Counted from the first letter of the stretch, positions 30,901-41,037 are shown. The stretch is 41,251 nt of DNA from an archaeon (GCA_024278375.1 JAJRTH010000025.1:1-41251); one strand, 5' to 3'. Notes: generated from the letters alone by a model not told the origin. Program-made: numbers and translations.

Positions 30901-33900
30901 TTATTTCCTTACCACCTTCTTCTTGACCACCTTCTTGACCACCTTCTTTGGCACCACAGGCGGCTTCTCTTCAGGTGCCCCGGTCTCCGGCGGCTTCTCA
31001 CCTGCGGGTTTTACCTCTTTAATCAGGTGCTCCGGCACGGTCGGTGCGGCTGGCGCACCCTTGTCCGGCTCTTCCGTTTTGAGTTGCTCTGAGGGGGGTT
31101 TCGGTGTCATCGGCTGTCTGACCACCTTTTTGACCACTTTCTTGGGTACAACTGGAGGCTTCTTTTCCTCGGCAAGAGGCATCTTCACGCCTTCCTCGGC
31201 TTTCTCAGCCTCCCCTTCCTCCGGTGGTTTTTCGCCCTCTTCTGCCTCTGCCTTCTCTTCGCCGGTTTCTTCGGACAGTTTCTCACCTGCTTCCTCCTTT
31301 TCCTCTTCAAGGGATGGCAGTTCTATCTTGGATATGGCCGCTTTCTCTATCCCTTCCTCCGCTTTGAGCTTTCTCTTCGTTGGTCTGAGCGGGCTTCCGC
31401 AGACATGGCAGACTATGTCAGTCTTGCTGTTGAGAGCGCCGCATTCCGGACAGAGAATTCCGCCCTTCTTCTTGCGCTCTTCCTCTCTCTTGAGCCAATC
31501 CTCGAAGGTGACATAGGATTTCTGAGACTTCCACCACTGCTGGAATTTCTCTTCGGTGAAGTCCTTGCCCATCTGTTCTCTGGCCTGTCTTCTGAACTTT
31601 TCAACGAACTCCTCGTACTGCTTCCTCATCTGTGTTTCGTAGTCCACTATCTCCTTGCCGGTGACCAGGAACTTGGCGCCGCACTTCGGGCACTCCTTGG
31701 CATCAGCCGGAATCCAGGCACCGCAGGCACTGCACTCGACGGTCTCCTTGTCAAACACGGCACCGCAGTAGGGACACTTGTCCGAACCGGCCGGAATCAT
31801 CTTTCCGCACTGTCCGCACTCAACGTACTTTCCGAGGGCGTACTTTCTCAGATACAGAATTGCGCCGACAACGATTCCGGCAGCAATGGCTGCGACTATG
31901 AGGATTATCATCCAGAATGGGAATTCAGTGACAGGTACCGGCCTCTGCAAGGAGAGATTTATGGGAGAGTAACTCGGAGTGAGCGCCGTTCCGTCGGGTT
32001 TCTCAGCGGTCACTACGACCTCATAATTGCCCGGGTTGGCGGGAAGGTTGATTTGAGCGCTGAACCTTCCGTCAGAGCCGGATGTAACCTGCTGGCTTGT
32101 GAGTGCCCCGGTCTCCACGTTCCGAATTCCTATGTTGAGCGTTATTCCAGAAACCGCGCCATTGTCCACGGAGTCTGTCGTCGAGCCAATGATGAAGATG
32201 CTGTTCTGTTCGTCGAGGTTTATCTCCTGCCCGTTCATCGGGCTGGTTATGGTTACTCTCAGCTGCATCTCTCTTATCTCCACAGTCCCGTTAACCAGAT
32301 TGTTGGTTTCCGAGGATTCGTCCACGATATTTTCCGAATCTATCAGCACATAGATATTGGCGGTTCCTGCCGGAAGCGTGAACCTTGTGATATTGAACGT
32401 GCGATTTACCGGAACGCCGGCATCCAGCTGGTCAAGCAGTGTCCGGTCGTCTATCGTTATGTTCCCTAGGCAGTTGCTCCAATCTCCTTCTACATAAGGT
32501 CCTGAAAAGAAGGATATAGTGAAGTATTCCACTCCGGAATAGTCAAGGCTGCCGTTGATGTTGTTCTCTATTGTTATATTCACCTTGAAGTCTCTCGATT
32601 CGGATATCCCTGCCGTGGCGTTTATGATGTTTCCGTTCCTGAGGAATGTAATGTTAGTTATCGTAAGGTCAGGTCTCGGGAGGATGTGAACAGAGAGAGT
32701 TTCTGTGTTATCGGCGGTATTTCCTTCCGGAGGCGTGGTGCTCGCAACGATTCTTACATATATTGTATGGTATCCAACACCCGAGGCACGCCATGTTACG
32801 CTGGCTTTAGGCTGCCAGTTCGCAGGCGGATCGGTATATGAAACCGTATCTATGAGTATTCCACCGTTATCCGGATTTCCATCATAGAAATATATAGTGA
32901 CGGTGCCAGTACAGCCTGTTCCGGTGTTTCTGATATCTGCAGATATTATAGCATCATGGTTATCCACAACCTCTGGCGTTCCATTATGCATAATATGTGC
33001 TGGATTCAGTATATTTATTGAGCTTATGGAGAATTCGGGTCTCGGACCCACGTATATGGTGGCCGTTGCCTGATTGTTCGATTCATTGGATTCGGATACA
33101 GCATCGGTCGAATCGACCTTTACTAATACGGTGTAATAATCTGATTTTGTTGCGGAAAAGACAATGGATACTGTCGTGCTCTCCCCGGCATTGAGACCGT
33201 CCACCGTCACATCATATGGAGCACTATTGATAAGGAACCTCACTGTGAACTGGTCGGTTATGTTTCTGTGTCCTATGTTGTAAACGGTGGCACTAATTGT
33301 TATGTCCTGATAAGTTAGAGGTGCGGCCGGCGTGTATGTGATGTCGGTGTCGCTTATTGCAAGGTCTATCGAGAGTTTGACATATATCGTGGATTCCATT
33401 TCATACCTGTTATTGTCGGTATAGGTCTCAGGCGGGTCTCCGGCGCTGTTTGAGAAACTGACGAGCGCATGGAATGCATGCTCGCCTTCGGGAGATACGG
33501 CAGTCCAGAGCATTGAGATCGGGATGGAACCTCCCGCTGACAGATTGGTCGTGACTGAAGCGTTGCCTATCCACTGCCCAGTGGTATCGTCATAGAAATC
33601 GACGGTAATCGTTCCGTTGGCGTATGTCTCGCCTATGTTGGTCACGGTTGCGGTTATCGTCACATTGTCATATTCCACCACCGCATCAGATGCGCTCATA
33701 TCGGATATTATAAGGTCCGGCGTGGGAAGAACTGTTAGAATATATATGGCGGTGTTGTTGAGTTCATCGACCTCGGAAATGACCCCTTTCGAATCGACCA
33801 CTACTTCGATTACATATGTCCCGGCCTTGCTCTCATTGAAATCAAAGTAAACATTTGCAGTCGCTCCAGGCAGCATCCCTCCTATTTCTTGTGTATTGCT

Positions 33901-36900
33901 CAGAGTCCCGTCGATATATATCGCAACCGTAAATGCCCCCACGCTCTCATTTCCGCTGTTATGCACGGTTGCATTTATCGTTATCTGCTGGTATGTGTAC
34001 GGACTTGCTGGGGTAGCGATTATGTCCGTATCCGAGATTGAAAGGTCAACATACGGATTGACAAGGATATCCGCAGTATTTCCGTTGTTTCCCATGTTCA
34101 TTTCAGGCGGATTTGAGCCCGCGGGTGTGAATGAGACCACTGCGTATATGGTATGGTATGTATTGGCAGGCCTCTTTGCATTCCATACTATATTAAGATA
34201 AAGCGAAGAGCCGGAAGACAGGTTCGCCGTTGTGATGTTCTGTCCGATGAACTGTCCTGTCGTGTTGTCGTAGAAATCTACGGTAATCGTTCCGTTGGCG
34301 TATGTCTCGCCTATGTTGGTCACGGTGGCGTTAATCGTTGTGTTGAAACCTTCTACAACAGGCGATGGGTCGAAGCTCAGGGAGTTTATTATGAGGTCCG
34401 GTGTCGGAAGAACGGTCAGATAGTAAAGGGCGGTGTTATTGGTCTCGAAGGTCTCGAGAATTCTGTCTCTCGAATCCACAAAGACCATAATCACATATTC
34501 GCCGGATGTGTTCACATAGGTAGATGCCTGTATTGTATACGCCTGTCCGGCACCCAGTCCGTAGACCGTTTCACCGTAAACCGCCTCACCCGGGTTGTTG
34601 AAGACATATGATGATGTGACCTCTCCGTAGTATGCTATGGTCTCCACATGTCTGACGATCACTCCGTTTTCGATCATCTCAAGAACAAGCGTATTGTTGG
34701 TCGCATCCTCTTTCCTGAATGTGGCGGTGACATCATTTCCTATGACCGTGAAATATCTCGGCCCGGTTCCCGAATAGGAATGGGTTCCGTTGTCGTCCGT
34801 TATCTCCCCGCTCCACGGCCCCGAGTAGTTCACATAGACCTGATTGGTACCTAGATATAGAATTACAAGGCTGTCAAACGTATCGGTTATGGCTTCTATG
34901 CCCGTATTGTAGAAGGTGGCTGTTATGTTTATTTTTTGATAGGTGTAAGGAGCCGAAGGTGTCAGAATCACATCGGAATTCGAAATCGACAGGTCCACAT
35001 AGGGACTTACCAGGATGTCTCCCGTGTTGGCGTTGTTCGTATCGTCCATCTCAGGCGGATCTGTGCCAGAGGGGCTGAAGGAAACGACACAGTATATAGT
35101 ATGATACGTGGATACCGGAGCCCTCGCCGTCCATGATATGGTCACATACGAATAGGAGCCGACGGAGATATTTGTGAGCACGGCAGTCTGGCCAATGTAT
35201 TCCCCTGTGGTGTTATCATAGAAATCAACAGTTATGGTGCCGTTCGCATATGTCTCCCCGACATTCCTCACGCTGGCATTTATTACCGTATTGAAACTCT
35301 CTATTACCGGCGAAGGATTGAAGGTCACGCCTTCGATTATCAGGTCCGGCACAGGCTCTGTGGAGAGAATCCTGTACGCAGTGTTATTCGTAAGGTTGTC
35401 GTCATCAATTCCGCTCGGGACGACAATCTCAACCGAAACATTGTAGTCTCCCGCGGTATCCGTGCTATAAGTCGCATTTGCAATGGCATAACCCCCGGCC
35501 GCTATACCGTTTATCACATCCGAACCTGTGAGCACTCCGTCCACATAGAAGTTCACGGTTATGTCTCCGGTTATGTCGGCATAACCTTCGTTTGTTACAT
35601 TCGCATAGACAGTGAGATTGATGTTGGTATAGCTGGCCCCATAGGTGGTGTTTTCCCACCATATGTGCAGCGGAATTATCGAGAGGTCATAGAGCGCATT
35701 GACGAAGCAATTTGCCGTTCTGTTGTTATTGCTTCTGTTGCCGTCGAGTATATTTCCTGCCGGGTCCACAACTATGGTTATTTCGCGATTGCCATAATCT
35801 CCATACACGGTCTGCCAGCTCAGGGAAACATTTACCACCCCACTGTTTCTTTCCACCATCTGACTTACCGTTGTGCTGTTAACCAAAGTTCCGTCCACTA
35901 GGAGGTCCACATCAAAGGCTTTTGTTACGTTTATTCCTCCGATATTCTGAATGGTTGCATTAATCCACACACGGTCTCCTCTTATGATGGTTGCCGGAGA
36001 AATCGAAATACTGGAAACAGTGAGGTCTCTCGGCGGATATTCCCAGGAAAAGGAATAATTTGCATTGAAAGTGTTATTTTCTGGAGATATGAGGGGATAA
36101 GGCTCAAAATTTATCTGCTGAATTACGCTTGTATTATGAACATACTCGTCCATTCTCACAAGATAATTTCCCAGAAATACTCCATTGAGGTCAGAAGCAT
36201 TTATTATCTGCTTCAGGAGAGGCATTCTCCCAACTCCAGAAGCATTTGTTATATTGTAATTTGTTTCATCTATTGCCCTGTCGAAGGATGTTCTGTTGAG
36301 ATATTCCAGTACCGGATCGCCGTTTCTAAGAGTGTTGTTGTCAGATGTTATGTTTATCGCTTTAGAGTTGGATGGGGCATAATATCTGGGTGTCATCCTG
36401 CAATATGGAACAGGTGTTGGGTTCGTGCTGTTTCCATCGGTTGAAAAAGCGTTGAGCCATCCATAAAAGAATATCTGGGAGGTGTCTTGAGGCAGGAAAA
36501 CGAAATCTGGATGCGCTCCTCCGGTCTCGCTTTCATCCACCGTGACATTGTAGAATCTTATCTCGGCACCGTTTCTTGACACGAATTTGTCAACCACCCA
36601 TGGCGATTTTGTTGCGGTCGAAGATGTACCCGAGGGCTCCAAGAAATCTAAATCAAAATACGAGTTTATCCCATAAAAACTCCCCCCATCAACAATTATA
36701 TCAAACGAAAGCGTTATATCTATCTGTATCAGGTCAAACGGTACGTTACCGGCAGTTCCGGTATGCGTGAAGTTAACGTCCATGGTCCTTATTTCGTCTA
36801 TGTTTCTGAAACCGAGGGATTTCAGATTTATGGACGCGCTCCCAGCACTTCCGTTGGGTTGAAAAGTAGTACGCTCGGCCGCTCCATCTTTTCCTACCCA

Positions 36901-37845
36901 TATATATCCATCCCCATCATATGTGTTGTTGGCGCCCCACACAATAGTTAATACGGCCGAGGAGATGGAAGTATAATCAGGTAACCAGTCAGGAAGGTTC
37001 AGAGAGGAGGAAAAATTGTCGATAAACATCTCTTCAGAAGCATTCACATAGTAATACACTCCGTCATAATCCCTAAGCGACTGTAAGTTTCCAGTAGTGG
37101 TGTCGCTAACTCCTTTGCTGGAGGGATAAAGATCTAACGTTCCAGACGGAGATATTGGCAAATTGCTGTTTTCATAGTAATCTTCAATTCTCGAATCTGC
37201 AAAGACCACTTTGCTGTTAATAAACGACATCAGGGGGCAGTCATCGTTGTCGTCCACATCGAAAGAATCGGCATTACCATCCTGGTTGTAATCATGGGTT
37301 GCCACAGTATCCAGTCCTTTGAAGGTGGTGTAATTGGCATACAGAATTCCGTTTAAAACGGTAAAATTCCCGGGAAAAGCGAGAACAGAGTTGTTCAACC
37401 GCGCTCTGCCTTCCACGGTCACCGGAAGTTTAAGATAGGGATTCACAGCCCAGTCCACAACAGTGAGGGTCGAATTATCCATTATCAGGTTCCCTCCGCT
37501 TTCTACCCTGAGCCAGTAGTGATGGTCATCGGATGGGTCTGTCGGGTTGTTTCCGTTGTCCTGAAGGAAGTACAGCTTAGCATTCCTAACTATCAATGTT
37601 CCTCCGTTCGCAACGGTTATGTTCCCGTCCTGGCCGTACATTCCGCTCTGGCCTGTAATTGGGTCTATCGTGTTTTCGTCTATCACGAATGTGCCCGTGA
37701 TAATAAGGTCCGTTACCGCATTTATACTGTTTTCCGGGGAGGTATCGGCTCCCGAACTCTGCAGCAGAATTGCCATCGGGCCCATTATGAATAACACTAC
37801 AACCATCAAGCTGAGCATCTTGTTGAGAGATTTCTTTGCCGTCAT
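30901..37845 (-). CDS. Giant CARDB surface protein with cytoplasmic zinc ribbons
   Basis: About 2314 residues. Order: signal-type helix (LSLMVVVLFIMGPMAILL); ~570-residue extracellular region with beta-helix-like N-terminal part; from about 603 ten CARDB-type beta-sandwich modules, six of them as three A-B pairs (A: PDLII..GETYANGTITVDFYD; B: DLSIS..PYTYQ); an Ig-like module at about 1860; a membrane helix at about 1970-1997; three zinc ribbons (CGQCG...CPYCG about 2007, CSACG...CPKCG about 2037, CPECG...CHVCG about 2132) with a charged helix between the last two; an acidic linker; and a basic tail with KPPVVPKKVVKKVV twice. ATG 37845 follows GAGGTG; an upstream in-frame start at 37890 is not needed. 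TATA-like TATATATTA lies at 37891-37899. The outside probably binds a partner or cell wall and the inside signals; this is inference. Confidence 0.88.
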   Translation of the reverse strand: MTAKKSLNKMLSLMVVVLFIMGPMAILLQSSGADTSPENSINAVTDLIITGTFVIDENTIDPITGQSGMYGQDGNITVANGGTLIVRNAKLYFLQDNGNNPTDPSDDHHYWLRVESGGNLIMDNSTLTVVDWAVNPYLKLPVTVEGRARLNNSVLAFPGNFTVLNGILYANYTTFKGLDTVATHDYNQDGNADSFDVDDNDDCPLMSFINSKVVFADSRIEDYYENSNLPISPSGTLDLYPSSKGVSDTTTGNLQSLRDYDGVYYYVNASEEMFIDNFSSSLNLPDWLPDYTSISSAVLTIVWGANNTYDGDGYIWVGKDGAAERTTFQPNGSAGSASINLKSLGFRNIDEIRTMDVNFTHTGTAGNVPFDLIQIDITLSFDIIVDGGSFYGINSYFDLDFLEPSGTSSTATKSPWVVDKFVSRNGAEIRFYNVTVDESETGGAHPDFVFLPQDTSQIFFYGWLNAFSTDGNSTNPTPVPYCRMTPRYYAPSNSKAINITSDNNTLRNGDPVLEYLNRTSFDRAIDETNYNITNASGVGRMPLLKQIINASDLNGVFLGNYLVRMDEYVHNTSVIQQINFEPYPLISPENNTFNANYSFSWEYPPRDLTVSSISISPATIIRGDRVWINATIQNIGGINVTKAFDVDLLVDGTLVNSTTVSQMVERNSGVVNVSLSWQTVYGDYGNREITIVVDPAGNILDGNRSNNNRTANCFVNALYDLSIIPLHIWWENTTYGASYTNINLTVYANVTNEGYADITGDITVNFYVDGVLTGSDVINGIAAGGYAIANATYSTDTAGDYNVSVEIVVPSGIDDDNLTNNTAYRILSTEPVPDLIIEGVTFNPSPVIESFNTVINASVRNVGETYANGTITVDFYDNTTGEYIGQTAVLTNISVGSYSYVTISWTARAPVSTYHTIYCVVSFSPSGTDPPEMDDTNNANTGDILVSPYVDLSISNSDVILTPSAPYTYQKINITATFYNTGIEAITDTFDSLVILYLGTNQVYVNYSGPWSGEITDDNGTHSYSGTGPRYFTVIGNDVTATFRKEDATNNTLVLEMIENGVIVRHVETIAYYGEVTSSYVFNNPGEAVYGETVYGLGAGQAYTIQASTYVNTSGEYVIMVFVDSRDRILETFETNNTALYYLTVLPTPDLIINSLSFDPSPVVEGFNTTINATVTNIGETYANGTITVDFYDNTTGQFIGQNITTANLSSGSSLYLNIVWNAKRPANTYHTIYAVVSFTPAGSNPPEMNMGNNGNTADILVNPYVDLSISDTDIIATPASPYTYQQITINATVHNSGNESVGAFTVAIYIDGTLSNTQEIGGMLPGATANVYFDFNESKAGTYVIEVVVDSKGVISEVDELNNTAIYILTVLPTPDLIISDMSASDAVVEYDNVTITATVTNIGETYANGTITVDFYDDTTGQWIGNASVTTNLSAGGSIPISMLWTAVSPEGEHAFHALVSFSNSAGDPPETYTDNNRYEMESTIYVKLSIDLAISDTDITYTPAAPLTYQDITISATVYNIGHRNITDQFTVRFLINSAPYDVTVDGLNAGESTTVSIVFSATKSDYYTVLVKVDSTDAVSESNESNNQATATIYVGPRPEFSISSINILNPAHIMHNGTPEVVDNHDAIISADIRNTGTGCTGTVTIYFYDGNPDNGGILIDTVSYTDPPANWQPKASVTWRASGVGYHTIYVRIVASTTPPEGNTADNTETLSVHILPRPDLTITNITFLRNGNIINATAGISESRDFKVNITIENNINGSLDYSGVEYFTISFFSGPYVEGDWSNCLGNITIDDRTLLDQLDAGVPVNRTFNITRFTLPAGTANIYVLIDSENIVDESSETNNLVNGTVEIREMQLRVTITSPMNGQEINLDEQNSIFIIGSTTDSVDNGAVSGITLNIGIRNVETGALTSQQVTSGSDGRFSAQINLPANPGNYEVVVTAEKPDGTALTPSYSPINLSLQRPVPVTEFPFWMIILIVAAIAAGIVVGAILYLRKYALGKYVECGQCGKMIPAGSDKCPYCGAVFDKETVECSACGAWIPADAKECPKCGAKFLVTGKEIVDYETQMRKQYEEFVEKFRRQAREQMGKDFTEEKFQQWWKSQKSYVTFEDWLKREEERKKKGGILCPECGALNSKTDIVCHVCGSPLRPTKRKLKAEEGIEKAAISKIELPSLEEEKEEAGEKLSEETGEEKAEAEEGEKPPEEGEAEKAEEGVKMPLAEEKKPPVVPKKVVKKVVRQPMTPKPPSEQLKTEEPDKGAPAAPTVPEHLIKEVKPAGEKPPETGAPEEKPPVVPKKVVKKVVKKKVVRK
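33602..34326 (-). repeat. 47-bp exact repeat inside two CARDB modules
   Basis: The 47 bases at 33602-33648 are identical to 34280-34326. Both code for the conserved TNIGETYANGTITVDF part of A-type modules; the third A module (about 35230) has the same residues with many silent changes. Exact DNA identity over a coding repeat points to recent duplication or gene conversion. Confidence 0.8.
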
Positions 37846-37913
37846 ATACTCGCACCTCTGAGTGGGACTGAAGAATGAAAGTAATAGCACTATATATTAT
37901 TTTCCTACGCCTG

Positions 37914-38666
37914 CTACTCATCTATTGCCCGGATGTTGCCGCACATGCATGCGAGAGCACTCTTTAAAACGATAATGTTGCTGTATTTTTCGATGATGCT
38001 CATCAATTTTTCCGGGGAGGCTTGCCGCATTTTTCCGGCAATTTCCACCATGTTGGGAGCTGCCCTTGTTATGTTGTCGACAATCGTTATATCCGCCGTT
38101 TTCGCTGTCCTTGAAAGAGGATTCAGGTCTATGGTGACAACGGTTTTGCCCATTTTTTTAAGGGCCTGAGATCTATCTCCATCTTCAAGGGGCACAAGAA
38201 CGACATCTGCGTGGTATATGCCATCCTTATGACATAACCCGCGGGCATGTTCTAGCCCCGGGACTCTGGCATCTGGTTCCGGGCCCAGTATATCCTTTCC
38301 GCCAAGAGATTCCAGGTATCTTACTATCTTCTCAACCCTATCCTCGGTCCTGTGGAAAAGATTCACCTCTATTCTCGCATCCGTAAGCCCACCCAGATCT
38401 ATTAACTCTTTTCCGGCCAGTGCTGCGGCATTCCCGTTCACCGATATCACAGGCTTTTCCGCAAGAAGAAGAGCTGCGACACCTGCCTTCTCAGCCTCCA
38501 TAGCGAAATCGTTCGTCCTCTCGCCAATCAGATAGTCAAATGCCTCTCCTCTCCCATGGGCTATCAGTCCGGCCTCGCTCACAATGCCCCTGTGCATCAT
38601 CTCCACAAGTCTTTCTCTCATCACGAGCGACAGATATCTTGGGTGGGATCTGGGTATCTCGGTCAC
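37914..38666 (-). CDS. 4-phosphopantoate--beta-alanine ligase (archaeal CoA pathway)
   Basis: Joins 4-phosphopantoate to beta-alanine with ATP to make 4'-phosphopantothenate, the archaeal replacement for PanC/PanK order. The family is recognised from IPRSHPRYLSLVMRERLVE, GLIAHGRGEAFDYLIGERT, LPVISVNGNAAAL-type KPVISVNGNAAAL, VVTIDLNPLSRTAKTADITIVDNITRAAPNM and the C-terminal CMCGNIR. 250 residues, normal length. GTG 38666 with TATA-like ATTTAATCC about 27 bases upstream on the minus strand, so probably leaderless. Stop TAG. The promoter of the giant gene lies just after its stop. Confidence 0.93.
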   Translation of the reverse strand: MTEIPRSHPRYLSLVMRERLVEMMHRGIVSEAGLIAHGRGEAFDYLIGERTNDFAMEAEKAGVAALLLAEKPVISVNGNAAALAGKELIDLGGLTDARIEVNLFHRTEDRVEKIVRYLESLGGKDILGPEPDARVPGLEHARGLCHKDGIYHADVVLVPLEDGDRSQALKKMGKTVVTIDLNPLSRTAKTADITIVDNITRAAPNMVEIAGKMRQASPEKLMSIIEKYSNIIVLKSALACMCGNIRAIDE

Positions 38667-38750
38667 GGGAGCCCATACGGGAGAGGGATTAAATCTTTTG
38701 TGAGCCCTTGGTAAGATTTATTACGTGGTTGTTCATGGGTCGGCGATATC

Positions 38751-39119
38751 ATGGCGAAAAAGATAACTCTGAACGGAGAAAAATACGACTATTCTGCGGT
38801 CTCTGTCGTCACCGGTGATAAGAGACCGGAAAAGCTCGAAAAATGGCAGGAGATCCTTGTGCACATCCTCGAATACCCGGATGATCTGCCCTTCTGCCTC
38901 GAAAATGTTGTGAAACTGAGGAAAACCGATAAACTGCGGCTTTCTCTTGTCAGGATACAGGTTTTTGCGGACCTCCACATGTCCGAGAACATGGAGGTCT
39001 ATCAGATGTGGAAGTATGTCGCCGAGAACATCGAGACCCTTCTATATGGTGCTCTTGCCCTTGACAAAGGCTTTAAGGAGAAGAAAAAGGAGAAAAAGTC
39101 CGGAAAAGCGAAAAAGTAG
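38751..39119 (+). CDS. Unknown 122-residue protein with lysine-rich tail
   Basis: No family recognised. The body (about 1-100) looks alpha/beta: KITLNGEKYDYSAVSVVTG, then WQEILVHILEYPDDLPFCLENVV and LRLSLVRIQVFADLHMSENMEVY. The last 20 residues are almost all Lys, Glu, Gly and Ser and may touch nucleic acid. TATA-like AAGATTTATT (about 38712-38721) precedes ATG 38751. Its TAG stop ends exactly where the convergent elp3 stop begins, so the two messages must overlap at their ends. Confidence 0.7.
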   Translation: MAKKITLNGEKYDYSAVSVVTGDKRPEKLEKWQEILVHILEYPDDLPFCLENVVKLRKTDKLRLSLVRIQVFADLHMSENMEVYQMWKYVAENIETLLYGALALDKGFKEKKKEKKSGKAKK

Positions 39120-40679
39120 TCAGAATCTCTTTCCCATGTACGGCAAAACCCTTTCATATCCGAGTTTTTCGTAGTACTCTCTCACACCGACACCGCTCAT
39201 TATAAGAATTCCTTCCGTGCCCCACTCATCCCTTGCTATGTGCTCCGCTTCCCTCACAAGTTTTTTCCCATAGCCTCTGTGCTGCCATCTTCCCTTTGGT
39301 TCGTCGCCTATGGGCACCTGTGAGCCGAAGACCTTCAGTTCTCTTATTATCGCACCGTATTCCCGGGTTTCCTTCTTCCAGGAATCTTCGGGAAGATTTC
39401 TCAACCTGACAAAAGCTATCAACTCCATATTGGGCCCCTCGAACGAGAGGAATATTTCCCTCCCTCCGCCTGCTTCATACTCTCTTCTAACGAGAGAAAC
39501 ATCCTCCGGTCCGATGTCCGTATGGATGTGACCTATCTCGCGGCAGCGTATGCACCTGCAAATCTTCCCCCGCTCCTTCATCCTCTGAAGAACACATGCC
39601 CTCAAATCGCTGCGCTTCACCCCTGCCACTATGTACTGCACCGGGATGTCTCTCTGTATGCGCTGTATCCTTATCCAAGGAGGTACCATTTCTTTCACCT
39701 CCATTATCAGCTCTGCGGCCTTTTCGGTATCCAGGGGCTCATATTCTCCCTTTTTCCACATCTCATATAGTTCCGTGCCTTCGATAACGAGAGTGGGGTA
39801 TATCTTCAACATGTCCGGCATGAAATCCGGCTCGGTGAATATTCTTCCTAAAGAATCGAGGTCCTTCTTTTCATCGGAACCCGGAAGTCCGGGCATCATG
39901 TGATAGACTATCTTCATCCCGGCATCCCTTGCCAGCTTTGTCGATTTTATGCTGTCAGCCACGGTATGCCCGCGCTCAACCTTTTCAAGAATCTCGTCAA
40001 AAGTTGTCTGAACCCCCAGCTCCACTCTCGTTGCCCCCAGCTTCAGCGCTTCCTTTATCTGCTCTTCGAGGAACCAGTCCGGTCTTGTTTCCACGGTCAG
40101 CCCGATGCATCTATGTCTGGCACTCTCATTTCTCATCTGTGCATCTTCCAGGCTTTTAGAGGTGACCCCATTCATGGCATCGAAGGCACCTTTTACGAAC
40201 GCTTCCTGATACTCGGCAGGTCTTGCCGTGAATGTGCCTCCCATTATTATCAGGTCTATCTTGTCCGTGGGGTGTCCGATCTCTTCGAGCTGTGCTATCC
40301 TGTTCCTTGTCTGCATATAGGAATCGAATTCGTTCTGTTCGGCTCTCATGGCGGCCGGCTCATGTCCCGTATAGCTCTGTGCGGTACCCCTTTCCGGACC
40401 CCCCGGGCAGTAGATGCACTTTCCGTGAGGACACGAATGGGGAGAGGTCATTATCGCAACGACCGCAACACCCGAAAGGGAGCGGGTGGGCTTTATTCTG
40501 AGTATATGGTAGAATTCCTCCCTGTGCTCCTTGGGAATGTACTGCATTATTTCCGTATTGGAAGGTATCCTGTCAAGATGGTATTTTCCGGATATCCTTA
40601 CCTTCGCTCTGTTCAGTTCATCCTTGCTCATTATCTTTCCTGAAAGTATCATCTCCGCAAGCTCTTCAAGATGGTTCAC
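39120..40679 (-). CDS. elp3: Elp3 tRNA U34 acetyl/carboxymethyl transferase (radical SAM/GNAT)
   Basis: Modifies uridine 34 of the tRNA anticodon, using acetyl-CoA and SAM radical chemistry; archaea use Elp3 alone. The radical SAM cluster cysteines are in SCPHGKCIYCPGG. Other parts: MGGTFTARP, IGLTVETRPDWF, ELGVQTTFD and YPTLVIEGTELYEMW, a cysteine-rich CRCIRCREIG, and the C-terminal GNAT domain with GRWQHRGYGKKLVREAEH and YYEKLGYER. 519 residues, normal length. GTG 40679 with TATA-like CTTAAATCC about 22 bases upstream (leaderless). It ends immediately against the unknown convergent gene. Confidence 0.96.
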   Translation of the reverse strand: MNHLEELAEMILSGKIMSKDELNRAKVRISGKYHLDRIPSNTEIMQYIPKEHREEFYHILRIKPTRSLSGVAVVAIMTSPHSCPHGKCIYCPGGPERGTAQSYTGHEPAAMRAEQNEFDSYMQTRNRIAQLEEIGHPTDKIDLIIMGGTFTARPAEYQEAFVKGAFDAMNGVTSKSLEDAQMRNESARHRCIGLTVETRPDWFLEEQIKEALKLGATRVELGVQTTFDEILEKVERGHTVADSIKSTKLARDAGMKIVYHMMPGLPGSDEKKDLDSLGRIFTEPDFMPDMLKIYPTLVIEGTELYEMWKKGEYEPLDTEKAAELIMEVKEMVPPWIRIQRIQRDIPVQYIVAGVKRSDLRACVLQRMKERGKICRCIRCREIGHIHTDIGPEDVSLVRREYEAGGGREIFLSFEGPNMELIAFVRLRNLPEDSWKKETREYGAIIRELKVFGSQVPIGDEPKGRWQHRGYGKKLVREAEHIARDEWGTEGILIMSGVGVREYYEKLGYERVLPYMGKRF

Positions 40680-40729
40680 AGTGCTGAATTGCTCTGGGAT
40701 TTAAGGATTTGGGAGCACATGAAAGTCTC

Positions 40730-40758
40730 AAAAATAGAAAAATATAAAATAAAAGGAG
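40730..40758 (-). terminator. T-rich terminator after alba
   Basis: Read on the minus strand, the DNA just after the alba stop is a series of T runs (CCTTTTATTTTATATTTTTC). It lies between alba and the promoter of elp3 on the same strand. Confidence 0.5.
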
Positions 40759-40764
40759 GTGGGT

Positions 40765-41037
40765 TTACGGTTTCTCGAGATATATCTCAATGGAAGAAAC
40801 GTTCGCCGTCCTTCCCTCTTCTTCCACGGGCTCCGTGGCTATCTTTATTTCCTTCACTTCCGCATCTGGAACGAACCTGTTGCGGACAATCTCAGCCACA
40901 TCGACAGCCCTGCTTATTGCCCTACCTCTTGCTTTCACGACTACTTCTTTCGACCCACTGTTAAACTGGGTTACCACTGCCAGTACATAGTTCATGGCAG
41001 GTTTGCGTCCTATGAAGACTATGTTTTCGTCTGTCAT
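40765..41037 (-). CDS. albA: Alba DNA/RNA-binding chromatin protein
   Basis: 90-residue chromatin protein of archaea. Family segments: [22 protein letters not shown] with the DNA-binding [31 protein letters not shown], and the C-terminal SSIEIYL strand. GGAGGT stands before ATG 41037, and TTTTATACC on the minus strand (about 41084-41092) is the TATA box. It is probably a strongly expressed single gene. It is divergent from the partial gene at 41194. Confidence 0.96.
   Translation of the reverse strand: MTDENIVFIGRKPAMNYVLAVVTQFNSGSKEVVVKARGRAISRAVDVAEIVRNRFVPDAEVKEIKIATEPVEEEGRTANVSSIEIYLEKP

Noticed and set aside
31405-32469. 354-codon plus-strand frame inside the giant CARDB gene
   Set aside because: Antisense shadow; repeats of the real gene are mirrored in it and it has no promoter.
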